A stretch of 64,000 nucleotides of DNA from Neoluteolibacter marinus (GTDB lineage Bacteria; Verrucomicrobiota; Verrucomicrobiia; Verrucomicrobiales; Akkermansiaceae). Where the stretch lies: assembly GCF_014904755.1 (NCBI RefSeq), contig NZ_JACZFQ010000095.1:1-64000 (forward strand). Direction: 5' to 3'. Below, piece by piece: positions 54,287 to 62,724 of the stretch (its first letter is position 1; every line of letters starts with the position of its first letter). The notes under the pieces are model-generated. The model had not been told where the DNA came from. It was given only the letters and a program-made list of their open reading frames with translations, and did not search any database. Position numbers and translations under genes: made by a program.

Positions 54287-54371
54287 GGTCGCCCCGGAGC
54301 CGGGTCGCAAGGCAGGCTTGCCCGCTGCCGCGGATCCGCTTCAATCCCGCCAACCAAGAACCTTTCGAACC

Positions 54372-55082
54372 ATGGGACGCGCCTTTGAATGCCGACGCCG
54401 CGCCAAGGAAGCCCGCTGGGACACCATGTCCCGGGTTTTCCCGAAGCTCGCCAAATCCATCACCATGGCCGCCAAGAACGGCGGTCCGGACCCTGCTGCC
54501 AATGCCCCGCTGCGGCTGGCGATCAACAACGCCAAGGCGCAGAACCTGCCGAAGGACAAGATCGACGCGGCCATCAAGCGTGCCGCCGGACATGACGCCG
54601 CGGACATCGTGGAAGTCGCCTACGAAGGCAAAGGCCCGCACGGCTCGCTGTTTTTCATCGAGTGCGCTACCGACAATACCAATCGCTCGGTGGTCAACAT
54701 GAAGACGATCTTCAACAAGAACGGCGGCCAGATCGTGAACAGCGGCCAACTCGACTTCATGTTCACCCGCAAGGCGGTGGTCGAGTTCGAGGTGACGGAC
54801 GGAATGAACCTTGAGGAGATTGAACTCGAACTGATCGATGCCGGCCTCGAGGAGCTCGAGGTGGAAGATGGGATCGGGCGCGCCATCGGCGAGTTCGCGA
54901 GTTTCTCGAATCTGGTCGCCGGCTTCGAGCAGCTCGGGATTCCCACGAAAAAGGCAGGCCTCGAACGGATCCCGACCCAGCCGATCGAACTGACCGAGGA
55001 GCAGATGGCCGAGGTCGAGGTGATCCTCGAGAAGATCGAGGACGACGACGACGTTCAGGTGGTTTTCACCAACATCGCCTGA
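54372..55082 (+). CDS. yebC: YebC/PmpR-family protein
   Basis: A 236-residue protein of the YebC/TACO1 family, acting as a DNA-binding regulator in some bacteria and as a translation factor in others. The N-terminus MGRAFECRRRAKEARWDTMSR, with NGGPDPAANAPLRLAINNAKA and NLPKDKIDAAIKRAAG, matches the Bacteroidetes/Verrucomicrobia version; the GPHGSLFFIECATDNTNRS and acidic C-terminal segments are typical. The three-domain length is normal. The in-frame extension to 54147 is not used because the family N-terminus begins at 54372. The gene converges with lipB (10 bp gap). Confidence 0.92.
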   Translation: MGRAFECRRRAKEARWDTMSRVFPKLAKSITMAAKNGGPDPAANAPLRLAINNAKAQNLPKDKIDAAIKRAAGHDAADIVEVAYEGKGPHGSLFFIECATDNTNRSVVNMKTIFNKNGGQIVNSGQLDFMFTRKAVVEFEVTDGMNLEEIELELIDAGLEELEVEDGIGRAIGEFASFSNLVAGFEQLGIPTKKAGLERIPTQPIELTEEQMAEVEVILEKIEDDDDVQVVFTNIA

Positions 55083-55092
55083 CCCCCTCCGC

Positions 55093-55716
55093 TCAAGGTT
55101 GCCCGAAGGCTTCCGTGAAGCGGGGGATGAAAGCCGTTGCAAACTCATCGACGCTGACGGGTTTGCCGGCTTCCTGTTCGACGCAGCTCATGATGACTCC
55201 GTCGATCCCGCACGGCGTGATGGCGAAGAAGGGCAAGAGGGAATCCGATGTCACGTTGATCGCGAATCCGTGCATGGAGATCCACTTCCTCACGCCGACC
55301 CCGATCGAAGCGAGCTTCCGGTTCTCAACCCAAACTCCGGTGAGGCCCTCGCGCCGGGTCGCCGGGATGTCGAAGTCGCGGCAGGTGAGGATCAAGGCTT
55401 CCTCGATGCCGCGGAGGTGGGCGTGAAGGTCGCGGTTCCGCTCGCGCAGGTCGAGGATCGGATACCCGACCAGCTGGCCGGGGCCGTGGTAGGTGGCCTG
55501 ACCGCCGCGGTTGGTTTCAAAGACCGGTGCCGGCAGCGCGGCAGGGTTGCGCAGGGACGACTGGTCGCGTTGGCGGCCGATCGTGTAGACCGGGGCGTGC
55601 TCGAGAAGGAACAGGGTTTCCTCGCCGCCGCCGTCGAGCACTGCGTTGACCGCTCCCTTCTGGAAATCGAGGCCGTCTTGATAGGAGATTCCTTGGCCGA
55701 GTTGGACGGTCTTCAT
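55093..55716 (-). CDS. lipB: octanoyltransferase LipB
   Basis: A 207-residue enzyme that moves octanoate from acyl carrier protein to lipoate-dependent enzymes such as pyruvate dehydrogenase E2. The motif GGQATYHGPGQLVGYPILDL is diagnostic. Catalytic Lys134 (RKLASIGVGVR) and Cys169 (ITPCGIDG) lie at positions matching E. coli LipB (135 and 169). The start codon overlaps the ruvC stop by 4 bp (ATGA), so the two genes are probably translated together. Confidence 0.95.
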   Translation of the reverse strand: MKTVQLGQGISYQDGLDFQKGAVNAVLDGGGEETLFLLEHAPVYTIGRQRDQSSLRNPAALPAPVFETNRGGQATYHGPGQLVGYPILDLRERNRDLHAHLRGIEEALILTCRDFDIPATRREGLTGVWVENRKLASIGVGVRKWISMHGFAINVTSDSLLPFFAITPCGIDGVIMSCVEQEAGKPVSVDEFATAFIPRFTEAFGQP

Positions 55717-56216
55717 ACTTGGCGGCGATCGAGCATCTTCGCTTTGAGGGGATCGGAGGCCTGCAGATGGGCCAGCCCGATGGCCAGCGCGTCGGCGGCA
55801 TCGTGGGGCGGGGTTTCCGAGAGACCGAGGAGGGCGCGCACCATGAAAGCAACCTGGGCCTTGTCGGCGGTGCCGTTGCCGACCACCGCCTTCTTGACCT
55901 TGCGAGGCGCGTATTCGAACACGGTCAAACCGGAGTCCGCGGCGGCGATCAGCGCCGCGGCGCGGGCCGCACCCATCGAGATCGCGGTCTGGTGCGATTG
56001 GACGTAGATGATCCCCTCGACCGCCACTTCGTCGGGCTGGTATTTCGCGATCACGTTCCGCAAATGCGTCCGGACCGCGGCCAGGGCCGCGGACTGGGGT
56101 AGCCGTGCCGGGATGCTGATGACATCGAACGCCAGTGCCCGGGCTTTGCGGCCGTCGCCCTCGACGATGGCATAGCCGGTATTGCGGACGGCGGGATCGA
56201 TGGCCAGGACCTTCAT
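55713..56216 (-). CDS. ruvC: Holliday junction resolvase RuvC
   Basis: A 167-residue endonuclease that cuts four-way DNA junctions. Catalytic acidic residues are visible: Asp7 in LAIDPA, Glu67 in VAVEGIIY, and Asp139 and Asp142 in HDAADALAIG, matching the E. coli set (7, 66, 138, 141). Length is normal. It lies 1 bp after a small membrane-protein gene and overlaps lipB. No ruvA or ruvB is present in the window. Confidence 0.95.
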   Translation of the reverse strand: MKVLAIDPAVRNTGYAIVEGDGRKARALAFDVISIPARLPQSAALAAVRTHLRNVIAKYQPDEVAVEGIIYVQSHQTAISMGAARAAALIAAADSGLTVFEYAPRKVKKAVVGNGTADKAQVAFMVRALLGLSETPPHDAADALAIGLAHLQASDPLKAKMLDRRQV

Positions 56217-56217
56217 G

Positions 56218-56487
56218 CTACATCTGCGAGTTGCCCTTGTCGGGATCGTAGGACTTCCAATCGGTGCGACGGAGGATTTTCACCGACAGCCAGATCAGTG
56301 CCGCGGCGAGCACGAGCCCCCCCGCGATGCTGGCCATCCACAGCGACAGCAGGTCATCGGGACGCTTCTCTTCCGGGAGGGCGCTCCATTCGCTCCAGCC
56401 GTAGACACCCAGGAAGACCAAGCCGAGGGGAAAGAGCGAAAGCACCCCGACGATGCATCCTAGCGGCGTTCCCCGGGTGGCGGCCAT
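56218..56487 (-). CDS. small two-TM membrane protein
   Basis: An 89-residue protein with membrane helices at about 10-28 (LGCIVGVLSLFPLGLVFLGVYG) and 47-67 (LLSLWMASIAGGLVLAAALIWL) and a short charged C-terminal tail (WKSYDPDKGNSQM). Not recognised. It lies 9 bp after the helicase and 1 bp before ruvC on the same strand, forming a likely helicase / membrane protein / ruvC / lipB run. Confidence 0.7.
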   Translation of the reverse strand: MAATRGTPLGCIVGVLSLFPLGLVFLGVYGWSEWSALPEEKRPDDLLSLWMASIAGGLVLAAALIWLSVKILRRTDWKSYDPDKGNSQM

Positions 56488-56496
56488 GGCCGGAAA

Positions 56497-57696
56497 CTAC
56501 CTCCGCTTCTTCTTGCCGGCCGGCCGGCGCTTGCGGATCGGCTTGGCCGGGGAATCGTCGAGCAGGGCGGTGTAGATGTAGTCGAAGTTGTCGAGCTTCT
56601 TGCGCTGGATGGTCTGGTCGATGAAGATTTCGACCGACTTCGCGAAGTCGAGTTCGTCGGCGGTGAGCAAGGTGAAGGCGTCACCCTCGGCCTCGGCGCG
56701 GCCGGTCCGGCCGATGCGGTGAACGTAGTCCTCGGCGTTCTCCGGGACGCGGTAGTTGATGACGTGCGAGACCCCGGAGATGTCGATCCCGCGAGCGGCG
56801 ACGTCGGTGGCGACGAGGACCTCGTATTCCCCGCTTTTGAAGCCGGCCAAGGCTTTCATCCGGTCGGCCTGGCTGATGTCGGAGTGCATGGCGGCGACTT
56901 TGTCATGGCCACCTTCCCGCTTGATCAGGGCGCAGACCTGGTCCGCTTCCTTGCGGGTGCGGGTGAAGATCATCACCGAGTGGTAGTCGGTTTGCTGGAG
57001 CAGGGCCAAAAGGAGTTCGTCGCGCTGGTCCATCGACACCGGGTAGAAAGCGTGGGTAACCGTCGAGGCGACCGCCCGCCGGGCGATCTCGACGCTGACC
57101 GGGTCGACCAGGCACCACTGGGCGAAGGTCTGGATGGCCGGCGGCATGGTCGCAGAGAAAAACAGCGTCTGGCGGCCATCCCACGGGCACAGGTTGACGA
57201 TCTTGCGGACCTGCGGCAGGAAGCCCATGTCGAGCATGCGGTCGACTTCGTCGAGGATCAGGATCTTGAGTTCCCCGAAGCGCATGGTGCCCCGGTAAAA
57301 GTGATCGACGAGGCGGCCCGGGGTGGCGACCACGACATCGGCACCGGCCTCGAGTTGCTTGAGTTGTTCGCCGGCACCGACTCCGCCGTAGAGGAGCGCG
57401 ACCTTGATGCCGGTGTGCTTGCCGTAGTGTTCAAACTGCTCGGCGACCTGATGGGCCAGCTCGCGGGTCGGCTCCAGCACCAGGATCTGCGGTTTGCCGA
57501 TCGGCTGGATCTTGCTGAGCGACGGCAACGCGAACGCCGCGGTCTTGCCGGTTCCCGTCTGCGACGCGCCGATGACATCCTTGCCGTCGAGGATCAACGG
57601 AATGGCCTGCGCCTGGATTGGTGTCGGGTTTTCATAGCCCGACTCCGTCACGGCTTGGAGGACGGTTTCCGAGAGGCCTAATGTGTCAAATCCCAT
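56497..57696 (-). CDS. DEAD-box-family RNA helicase (motif II DEVD)
   Basis: A 399-residue ATP-dependent RNA helicase of the RhlE/CsdA-like group. Q motif region near FDTLGLSETVLQAV; motif I ASQTGTGKTA; Ia PTRELAHQ; II ILDEVDRMLD, with DEVD in place of DEAD; III SAT; V ATDVAARGIDI; VI HRIGRTGR. The C-terminal tail is short and ends in a basic RKRRPAGKKKRR, probably an RNA-binding extension. It likely remodels RNA or ribosome precursors. DEVD is a rare but tolerated variant of motif II. Confidence 0.92.
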   Translation of the reverse strand: MGFDTLGLSETVLQAVTESGYENPTPIQAQAIPLILDGKDVIGASQTGTGKTAAFALPSLSKIQPIGKPQILVLEPTRELAHQVAEQFEHYGKHTGIKVALLYGGVGAGEQLKQLEAGADVVVATPGRLVDHFYRGTMRFGELKILILDEVDRMLDMGFLPQVRKIVNLCPWDGRQTLFFSATMPPAIQTFAQWCLVDPVSVEIARRAVASTVTHAFYPVSMDQRDELLLALLQQTDYHSVMIFTRTRKEADQVCALIKREGGHDKVAAMHSDISQADRMKALAGFKSGEYEVLVATDVAARGIDISGVSHVINYRVPENAEDYVHRIGRTGRAEAEGDAFTLLTADELDFAKSVEIFIDQTIQRKKLDNFDYIYTALLDDSPAKPIRKRRPAGKKKRR

Positions 57697-57760
57697 GCGG
57701 GGGGATGCGTAGGGACCGCGAACCCCACGGTCAAGGGATGAGTGACGTGGTACAAAGAAC

Positions 57761-58630
57761 TTAGCTGCCGCCGGGGGAGGCCGGCGAGTGGATAAGGAGG
57801 CACTCCTCGAGCAGCGGCTGCAACTCGCGCAAGAGTGGTTGGCCGTGTTCGAACGGAGCCCGGTAGCGGCTTTCGATGCGGCGCAGGGCGAAGTCGAGGT
57901 CGGACTTCAGCTGGTCGTTGATCTCGCCGCGGACCACCGCGACCAGATGGCAAAAGATTCCCGGCCTCACGAAGGTCCGGCGTCTCTCGCTCAGGTCAAA
58001 ACCGAGCTGCAGGGCGCCCGACTCGTCCTTGATGCGGTTGCCGAGCTGCCGCACGAAGGCGCCCACCTTGCGGGCGTTGGAGTGCCGCACCGGATCACAG
58101 CTGGCGTAGGAGACCAGGGACAGGCGGTCGCGGTCGAGAAGGTAGACTTCCTCGACCTGAAAGCGGCGGATCTTGTCGGCGAGCACTTCTTCGTAGCTGC
58201 GGCTGGTGAACAGCGCCTGCAGCCGCCAGAGCGCGCGATGGGCGAAGTTGGGGTCTTCGAAGGGGCTGCCGGATTGTTCGGCGAGGGCCCGGCGGAACGT
58301 GGCGCGTAGCAGGGCCTCGAAGGCCGGGTCATCCCGCAGGTCCCCGTGCGAGACGGCGGACCCGAGCAAGGGGACAAGGGCCTCGGCCAGGTCGGCGTCG
58401 GTGAAATCCCCGGCTTTCGCCGCTTCAAGGGCGGGCAGGGGCGGTTCCGGTGCCGGCGGCTCGGCGCGGGGCCGGGTGGAGAGATCCATTGCCGGGACCT
58501 CCAGATTCCTGCTGGTGAAAGTCGGGACACCGGCGGACGTCACCGGCAGGTTGGGCAAGCCACCCGACCCGTGCTCCCGCACCGGCGAAGATGGCGTCGG
58601 GATCGGAAACGGCGGCAAGACGGAGGTCAT
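57761..58630 (-). CDS. putative envelope-associated protein, OmpA-family N-terminal-like
   Basis: A 289-residue protein starting at MTSVLPPFP, with a 4-bp overlap (ATGA) with the stop of the upstream coiled-coil gene. A Pro-rich N-terminal linker (about 1-70) is followed by a helical segment (LAEALVPLLGSAVSHGDLRDDPAFEALL, described by its start DLAEALVPLLG), then WRLQALFTSRSYEEVLADKI and the strand VEEVYLLDRDRLSLVSYAS, and a C-terminal alpha/beta half with FCHLVAVVRGEIND. From memory, the order LVP-then-VEEVYLLDR resembles the region upstream of the OmpA domain in some OmpA-family proteins of proteobacteria and cyanobacteria, but the OmpA peptidoglycan-binding domain is missing. No signal peptide. 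Function inferred only. Confidence 0.6.
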   Translation of the reverse strand: MTSVLPPFPIPTPSSPVREHGSGGLPNLPVTSAGVPTFTSRNLEVPAMDLSTRPRAEPPAPEPPLPALEAAKAGDFTDADLAEALVPLLGSAVSHGDLRDDPAFEALLRATFRRALAEQSGSPFEDPNFAHRALWRLQALFTSRSYEEVLADKIRRFQVEEVYLLDRDRLSLVSYASCDPVRHSNARKVGAFVRQLGNRIKDESGALQLGFDLSERRRTFVRPGIFCHLVAVVRGEINDQLKSDLDFALRRIESRYRAPFEHGQPLLRELQPLLEECLLIHSPASPGGS

Positions 58631-59220
58631 GGCTGTGCTCCCGGTTTGCCGGCCTGGAGGGCGGCGGCTTCGGCGATCGCGCGGGCGGCATTGGCCAGTT
58701 GGGCAAACGAGGCCTGCATTCGCGATTGGTCGGCCGTGGTTTGCTCGTTCGAAAGCCGGTTGGCCTTCACCCACTCGCGGGTCTGCTCGAGCTCCGAGCG
58801 GAGGTCGGCGATCAGTTTTTGCTCTCGCTGGTGCAGATATTGGCGGAATCCCTGGTTCCAGTGCTCGAGCCAGCGGGTGAATTTCGCCTCGAGCTCGACC
58901 TGGGCTTCGATGCCCGCCTCCGAGCGGCTGCGTGCCGCCGCCTGGATCTGTCCGGCCAGTCGATGGGTTTCCTGGACCCGGCGGGCCTTCTCCACGTCAA
59001 TCTCGTCACGCAATTCCTGTAGCCTCTCCTCGTGACGCTTCTCGTAGGATGCGAGTCTGATTTCGAAGACGTCAGAAGACTCCTTCGTCGGCATCGGACG
59101 CAGGTTGGCTTCCAGTCGCTCCAAGCGACGTTCCACGCCATCCATCTGGCGGCCCACGAGGATTTCGCGGATCCGTTCGACTTGGCGCGACGGATTAATG
59201 TCGGGGGGATCGGGGGGCAT
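58627..59220 (-). CDS. coiled-coil protein, partner of the OmpA-N-like protein
   Basis: A 197-residue, almost wholly helical protein. The N-terminal IREILVGRQMDGVERRLERL resembles the IR(E/S)ILxGxQM...RRxxxLE segment of coiled-coil proteins found near OmpA-like genes in cyanobacteria and related groups (recalled from memory). A long heptad-rich coil (about 40-180) follows, with LASYEKRHEERLQELRDEI. No signal peptide or membrane helix. It starts 7 bp from a folded element at 59228 and is co-transcribed with the downstream gene. It may form a scaffold. Confidence 0.65.
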   Translation of the reverse strand: MPPDPPDINPSRQVERIREILVGRQMDGVERRLERLEANLRPMPTKESSDVFEIRLASYEKRHEERLQELRDEIDVEKARRVQETHRLAGQIQAAARSRSEAGIEAQVELEAKFTRWLEHWNQGFRQYLHQREQKLIADLRSELEQTREWVKANRLSNEQTTADQSRMQASFAQLANAARAIAEAAALQAGKPGAQP

Positions 59221-59227
59221 CGGGGGG

Positions 59228-59298
59228 ACTAGCTCCGTGGGTGATCCGGTCGGGGTGTACCGGAAAGGAGAAAGCTAGGAACAGCCGCGGAGCCTAGT
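59228..59298. other. long inverted repeat with inner hairpin between divergent genes
   Basis: ACTAGCTCCGTGG (59228-59240) pairs with CCGCGGAGCCTAGT (59285-59298) over 13 pairs with one bulged base and one G-U. The loop contains a second hairpin, CCGGT-loop-ACCGG, near 59246-59263. It lies directly before the start codon of the coiled-coil gene on one side and in the leader of the sigma gene on the other. It could be a regulatory leader, small RNA or protein site. Confidence 0.5.
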
Positions 59299-59441
59299 CA
59301 TTCAAGCGACCATCTGTAAATCCGAAGATTAATGCTTCGCTTCTCTTAAATATCGAGCATTCGAAAAAATCGACGATTCTGTAAGGTTGACCGCGAACTC
59401 CGTGAAAGACACCCTTGCCCGAGTGTGGTAAGGGGAGGCCG

Positions 59442-60116
59442 ATGTCCGACCAAGAGGAAGAGAAGGAATACGACCGGGAGCGCGACAAGGCCTTGGCGGG
59501 AGCTTACGAGAAGACCCGCAAGAGCTTGATCGCGAGGCTGGACAATTGGGAGGACCAGAAAACCTGGGACGAATTCTACCAGACCTATTGGCGGCTGATT
59601 TACGCTGTGGCGATCAAGGCCGGTCTGCGTCCGGATGAAGCACACGACTGCGTGCAGGAGACGGTTCTTTCGATCGCCAAGCAGAGCAAGAAGAAGCTCT
59701 ACGATCCGGCTCAGGGCTCCTTCAAGACCTGGCTGATGAACATGACCCGCTGGCGGATCAACGACCAGTTCCGGAAGCGCAAGAAGGACACCGCGATGGC
59801 GGGCGGGGAGTGGATGGACGACCGCAAGACGGCGGTGATCGATCGCTTCGAGGACCCCAAAGGGGATCTGCTCGAGCGCTTGTGGGACGTTGAATGGAAA
59901 AAGAACGTCGCCGACGCCGCTTTGGCGAAAGTGAAGGCGCAGGTTTCACCCAAGCAATATCAGATTTTCGACTGCTACGTCGTTCGCCAGTGGGACGCCA
60001 AGAAGGTGCAGGATCACCTCAATGTCAGCATGGCGCAGGTTTATCTCGCGAAGCACCGCGTGGGTGCGGTTTTGAAAAAAGAGCTCGCCCGTCTGGAAGA
60101 GGATGTCGACGACTAA
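59442..60116 (+). CDS. ECF-like sigma factor at the head of a kinase operon
   Basis: A 224-residue sigma-70-type protein. Region 2 (about 40-110) contains FYQTYWRLIYAVAIKAG, DEAHDCVQETVLSIAKQ and TWLMNMTRWRINDQFRKR; region 4 (about 150-205) contains VSPKQYQIFDCYVVRQWDAK and SMAQVYLAKHRVG. An excellent ribosome binding site, AGGGGAGG, lies before ATG 59442. The next gene, the kinase, starts within its last codons (14-bp overlap). Sigma-kinase pairing of this kind occurs in Planctomycetes and Verrucomicrobia; the kinase probably controls this sigma or its regulator. Confidence 0.9.
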   Translation: MSDQEEEKEYDRERDKALAGAYEKTRKSLIARLDNWEDQKTWDEFYQTYWRLIYAVAIKAGLRPDEAHDCVQETVLSIAKQSKKKLYDPAQGSFKTWLMNMTRWRINDQFRKRKKDTAMAGGEWMDDRKTAVIDRFEDPKGDLLERLWDVEWKKNVADAALAKVKAQVSPKQYQIFDCYVVRQWDAKKVQDHLNVSMAQVYLAKHRVGAVLKKELARLEEDVDD

Positions 60117-62724
60117 TCCGCGCCCGGATCCAGTCATCCCCGACCACGAGGTCCTGCGGAAAGTTGGCGGCGGGGCCTATGGCGAGGTTTGGCTGGCCCG
60201 CGGGGTCACCGGGGCCTTGCGGGCGGTCAAGGTGCTTTGGCGCGAGGATTTCGACGACGAAAGGAGCTTCGAGCGGGAGTTCGAGGGCATCCTGAAGTTC
60301 GAGCCCATCTCCCGCGACCACCCGGGGATGGTGAACATCCTCCACGTCGGCCGGAGCGTGGACGGCAACGCGTTCTATTACTATGTGATGGAGCTCGGCG
60401 ACGACGTCCTGACGGGTCGCGAGATCAATCCGGTGGAGTACGAGGCGCGGACGCTCCGGTCCGACCTGAAGCGCACTCCCGGGCAACGGCTCGATACGGA
60501 TTTCTGCATCGACGTCGGGGTGCGGCTGGCGGAAGCGCTCCGCCATCTCCACGACAATGGTCTGGCCCACCGCGACGTGAAGCCGGCGAATGTCATCTTC
60601 GTCGGCGGCAAGGCCAAGCTCGCGGACATCGGACTGGTGGCCACCCGCGGCCAGCGCACCTTCGTCGGCACCGAAGGCTTCGTCCCGCCGGAGGGGCCGG
60701 GCTCGGCCCAGGCGGACGTCTACAGCCTCGGCAAGGTCCTTTACGAAATCGCCACCGGCAAGGACCGGATGGATTTCCCCGAACTGCCGGACGATCTGCC
60801 GCCCAAGCCCGAGCGCAAGCGCTGGCTGGCGCTGAACCAGATCATCTGCGATGCCTGCGAGCCCCAGCTGTCGAGGCGCAACATCTCGACCGCGTCCGAT
60901 CTGGCGGATGCGCTCCGGCGCTTGCAGGACGGGCGGCGGCGCCGACGGCGGCCGATCCGGGCCTTCCTTGCCACCATCCTGACCGGCACCGTCCTGCTCG
61001 CCGGCGCGTGGGAGGTTTTCAAGGGCAGTCCCTGGGGCCGCTTCGAGGAGGCACCGCCGGTCGGGCCCTTGATCGGTCCGGCCATCCCGGTCGATGCCCT
61101 GATCAAGGTCAACAGCCGGCCCGAGGGGGCGGATGTGCTCGATGCCGAAGGGAACCGGATCGGTACCACACCGACCGACCTGATTCCCGTGAAGGTCGGG
61201 GAACGCTTGAACTTCCGGATCGTGAAGGACGGCTACGAGCCCGCGGATCTCTATGCCGAGGTGCCCGCATCGGCCGCCGACGAACCGCTGTTGCTGGAAG
61301 CCGAGATGAAAATCTACGCGCCGCCGCAGCCAAACGAGCCGTGGTCGGATCAACTCCGCCAGCAATACCGGCCGATCGGCGACGGTCACGAAAGCGTGCG
61401 CTCGGTTGGGGAGGCAGAGTGGGAGCAATATCGCAGCGCCAAGGAGAGGCCGGCCGACGTCGCCGAGTTTGTCGAGGTCGAGGAAAGCGGCGAGAAGCGG
61501 AAGCTCGCGCTCACCAGCGAGGGGGAGGCGCAGGCGTTTTGCTGGTGGCTGGCGACCTCTGGCATGGAGAAGGGCTACCTCACCGAGGACCACGAGGCCT
61601 TGCCGCTGATGGACGTGGCTTTTGCGAATCCGGGCATGAGCGAGCGGGCCCGCAAGGAAGGGCTGCGGCCGTTCCGTTGTTTCGTTCGTCCCATCCCGTT
61701 CGGACGGATCGTGCTGACCACGGAACCCTCAGGGGCGGAAGTGTTCGTGAAAGTCCCCGACGCCACGATCAACAGCGCGGTCGGACGCACCAACGGGCCG
61801 CTGACCATCGAGGGCATGCGGCCCGGAGAAAGCGAGCTGCTGGTTCTGCTGGAGGGCTACAAACCGCTTACCCGCAAGGTCACGGTGAAGCCGAGCGAGA
61901 CCCTGGAGCTGCTGCTCAAGCTCGAGCTCAACCACAGCGTGGTGATGGACCGGCCGTGGGAAAACGGACTCGGGATGAAGTTTGTCCCGATCGATCAGGA
62001 TCTCATGGCCTCGGTCTGGGAGACGCGGGTCAAAGACCACGAAACCTACCTCCGCGCCAACGACATTGCTCCAACCCCGATCACCGACATGACCCAGGGC
62101 CCCGATCATCCGGCGGTGTTCGTGTCCCGGGACGATGCCGAGGCATTCTGTAAATGGCTGACCGGAGTGGAACGCCAGCAGGAGCGCCTGACGCGGATCC
62201 ACGAATACCGGCTTCCGACCGACTATGAGTGGAGCCTGATGGCGGGGATCAAGGAGCCCAAGGGCATTTCCCCGGGCAAGCGTGACACCCAGAAAAAGGA
62301 AATCTTCCTCTGGGGCTCCGCCTGGCCGCCCGGGCTCGACGGGGTGAAGGTCGGGAATCTCGCCGATGCGTCCGCCGCCCGCTTGCCCGGCTTCCCGTCG
62401 ACCCGGATCATCGAGGGCTACGACGACGGTTTCGAGACCACGGCACCGGTGGGATCGTTCCGGCCGAACGAGCTCGGGCTCTTCGACATCTGCGGTAATG
62501 TCCACGAGTGGGTGGCCGAGAATTACACCCCGAAGTCCACCTCGGGGGTGTTGCGGGGAGGCGGCTGGAACACCTACCAGCCACAGAATCTCTACGTTGG
62601 CTTCCGCAACAACAAGCCGCCCGATTTCCGCGACCGCTATTACGGCTTCCGGGTCGTGCTTGCCAAAGTCGATGCCAACGCGGAAATCCCTGCTGACGAC
62701 GAAGCTCCCGAAGACGATGGTTGA
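60103..62724 (+). CDS. Ser/Thr kinase with PEGA and SUMF1-like domains
   Basis: An 873-residue membrane protein. The kinase domain (about 14-275) has Lys43 in AVKVLW and HRDVKPAN with Asp158, but DIG at 175-177 where DFG is usual. A membrane helix lies near 286-304 (RAFLATILTGTVLLAGAWEVF). Outside it are a PEGA domain (about 328-388, KVNSRPEGADVLD), a second PEGA (about 528-605, LTTEPSGAEVF) and a C-terminal SUMF1/formylglycine-generating-enzyme-like domain (about 615-868, with FDICGNVHEWV and RGGGWN). The Cys pair needed for FGE catalysis is not seen, so the domain may bind ligand or substrate. Start overlaps sigma by 14 bp; the OsmC gene overlaps its end by 8 bp. Confidence 0.9.
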   Translation: MSTTNPRPDPVIPDHEVLRKVGGGAYGEVWLARGVTGALRAVKVLWREDFDDERSFEREFEGILKFEPISRDHPGMVNILHVGRSVDGNAFYYYVMELGDDVLTGREINPVEYEARTLRSDLKRTPGQRLDTDFCIDVGVRLAEALRHLHDNGLAHRDVKPANVIFVGGKAKLADIGLVATRGQRTFVGTEGFVPPEGPGSAQADVYSLGKVLYEIATGKDRMDFPELPDDLPPKPERKRWLALNQIICDACEPQLSRRNISTASDLADALRRLQDGRRRRRRPIRAFLATILTGTVLLAGAWEVFKGSPWGRFEEAPPVGPLIGPAIPVDALIKVNSRPEGADVLDAEGNRIGTTPTDLIPVKVGERLNFRIVKDGYEPADLYAEVPASAADEPLLLEAEMKIYAPPQPNEPWSDQLRQQYRPIGDGHESVRSVGEAEWEQYRSAKERPADVAEFVEVEESGEKRKLALTSEGEAQAFCWWLATSGMEKGYLTEDHEALPLMDVAFANPGMSERARKEGLRPFRCFVRPIPFGRIVLTTEPSGAEVFVKVPDATINSAVGRTNGPLTIEGMRPGESELLVLLEGYKPLTRKVTVKPSETLELLLKLELNHSVVMDRPWENGLGMKFVPIDQDLMASVWETRVKDHETYLRANDIAPTPITDMTQGPDHPAVFVSRDDAEAFCKWLTGVERQQERLTRIHEYRLPTDYEWSLMAGIKEPKGISPGKRDTQKKEIFLWGSAWPPGLDGVKVGNLADASAARLPGFPSTRIIEGYDDGFETTAPVGSFRPNELGLFDICGNVHEWVAENYTPKSTSGVLRGGGWNTYQPQNLYVGFRNNKPPDFRDRYYGFRVVLAKVDANAEIPADDEAPEDDG

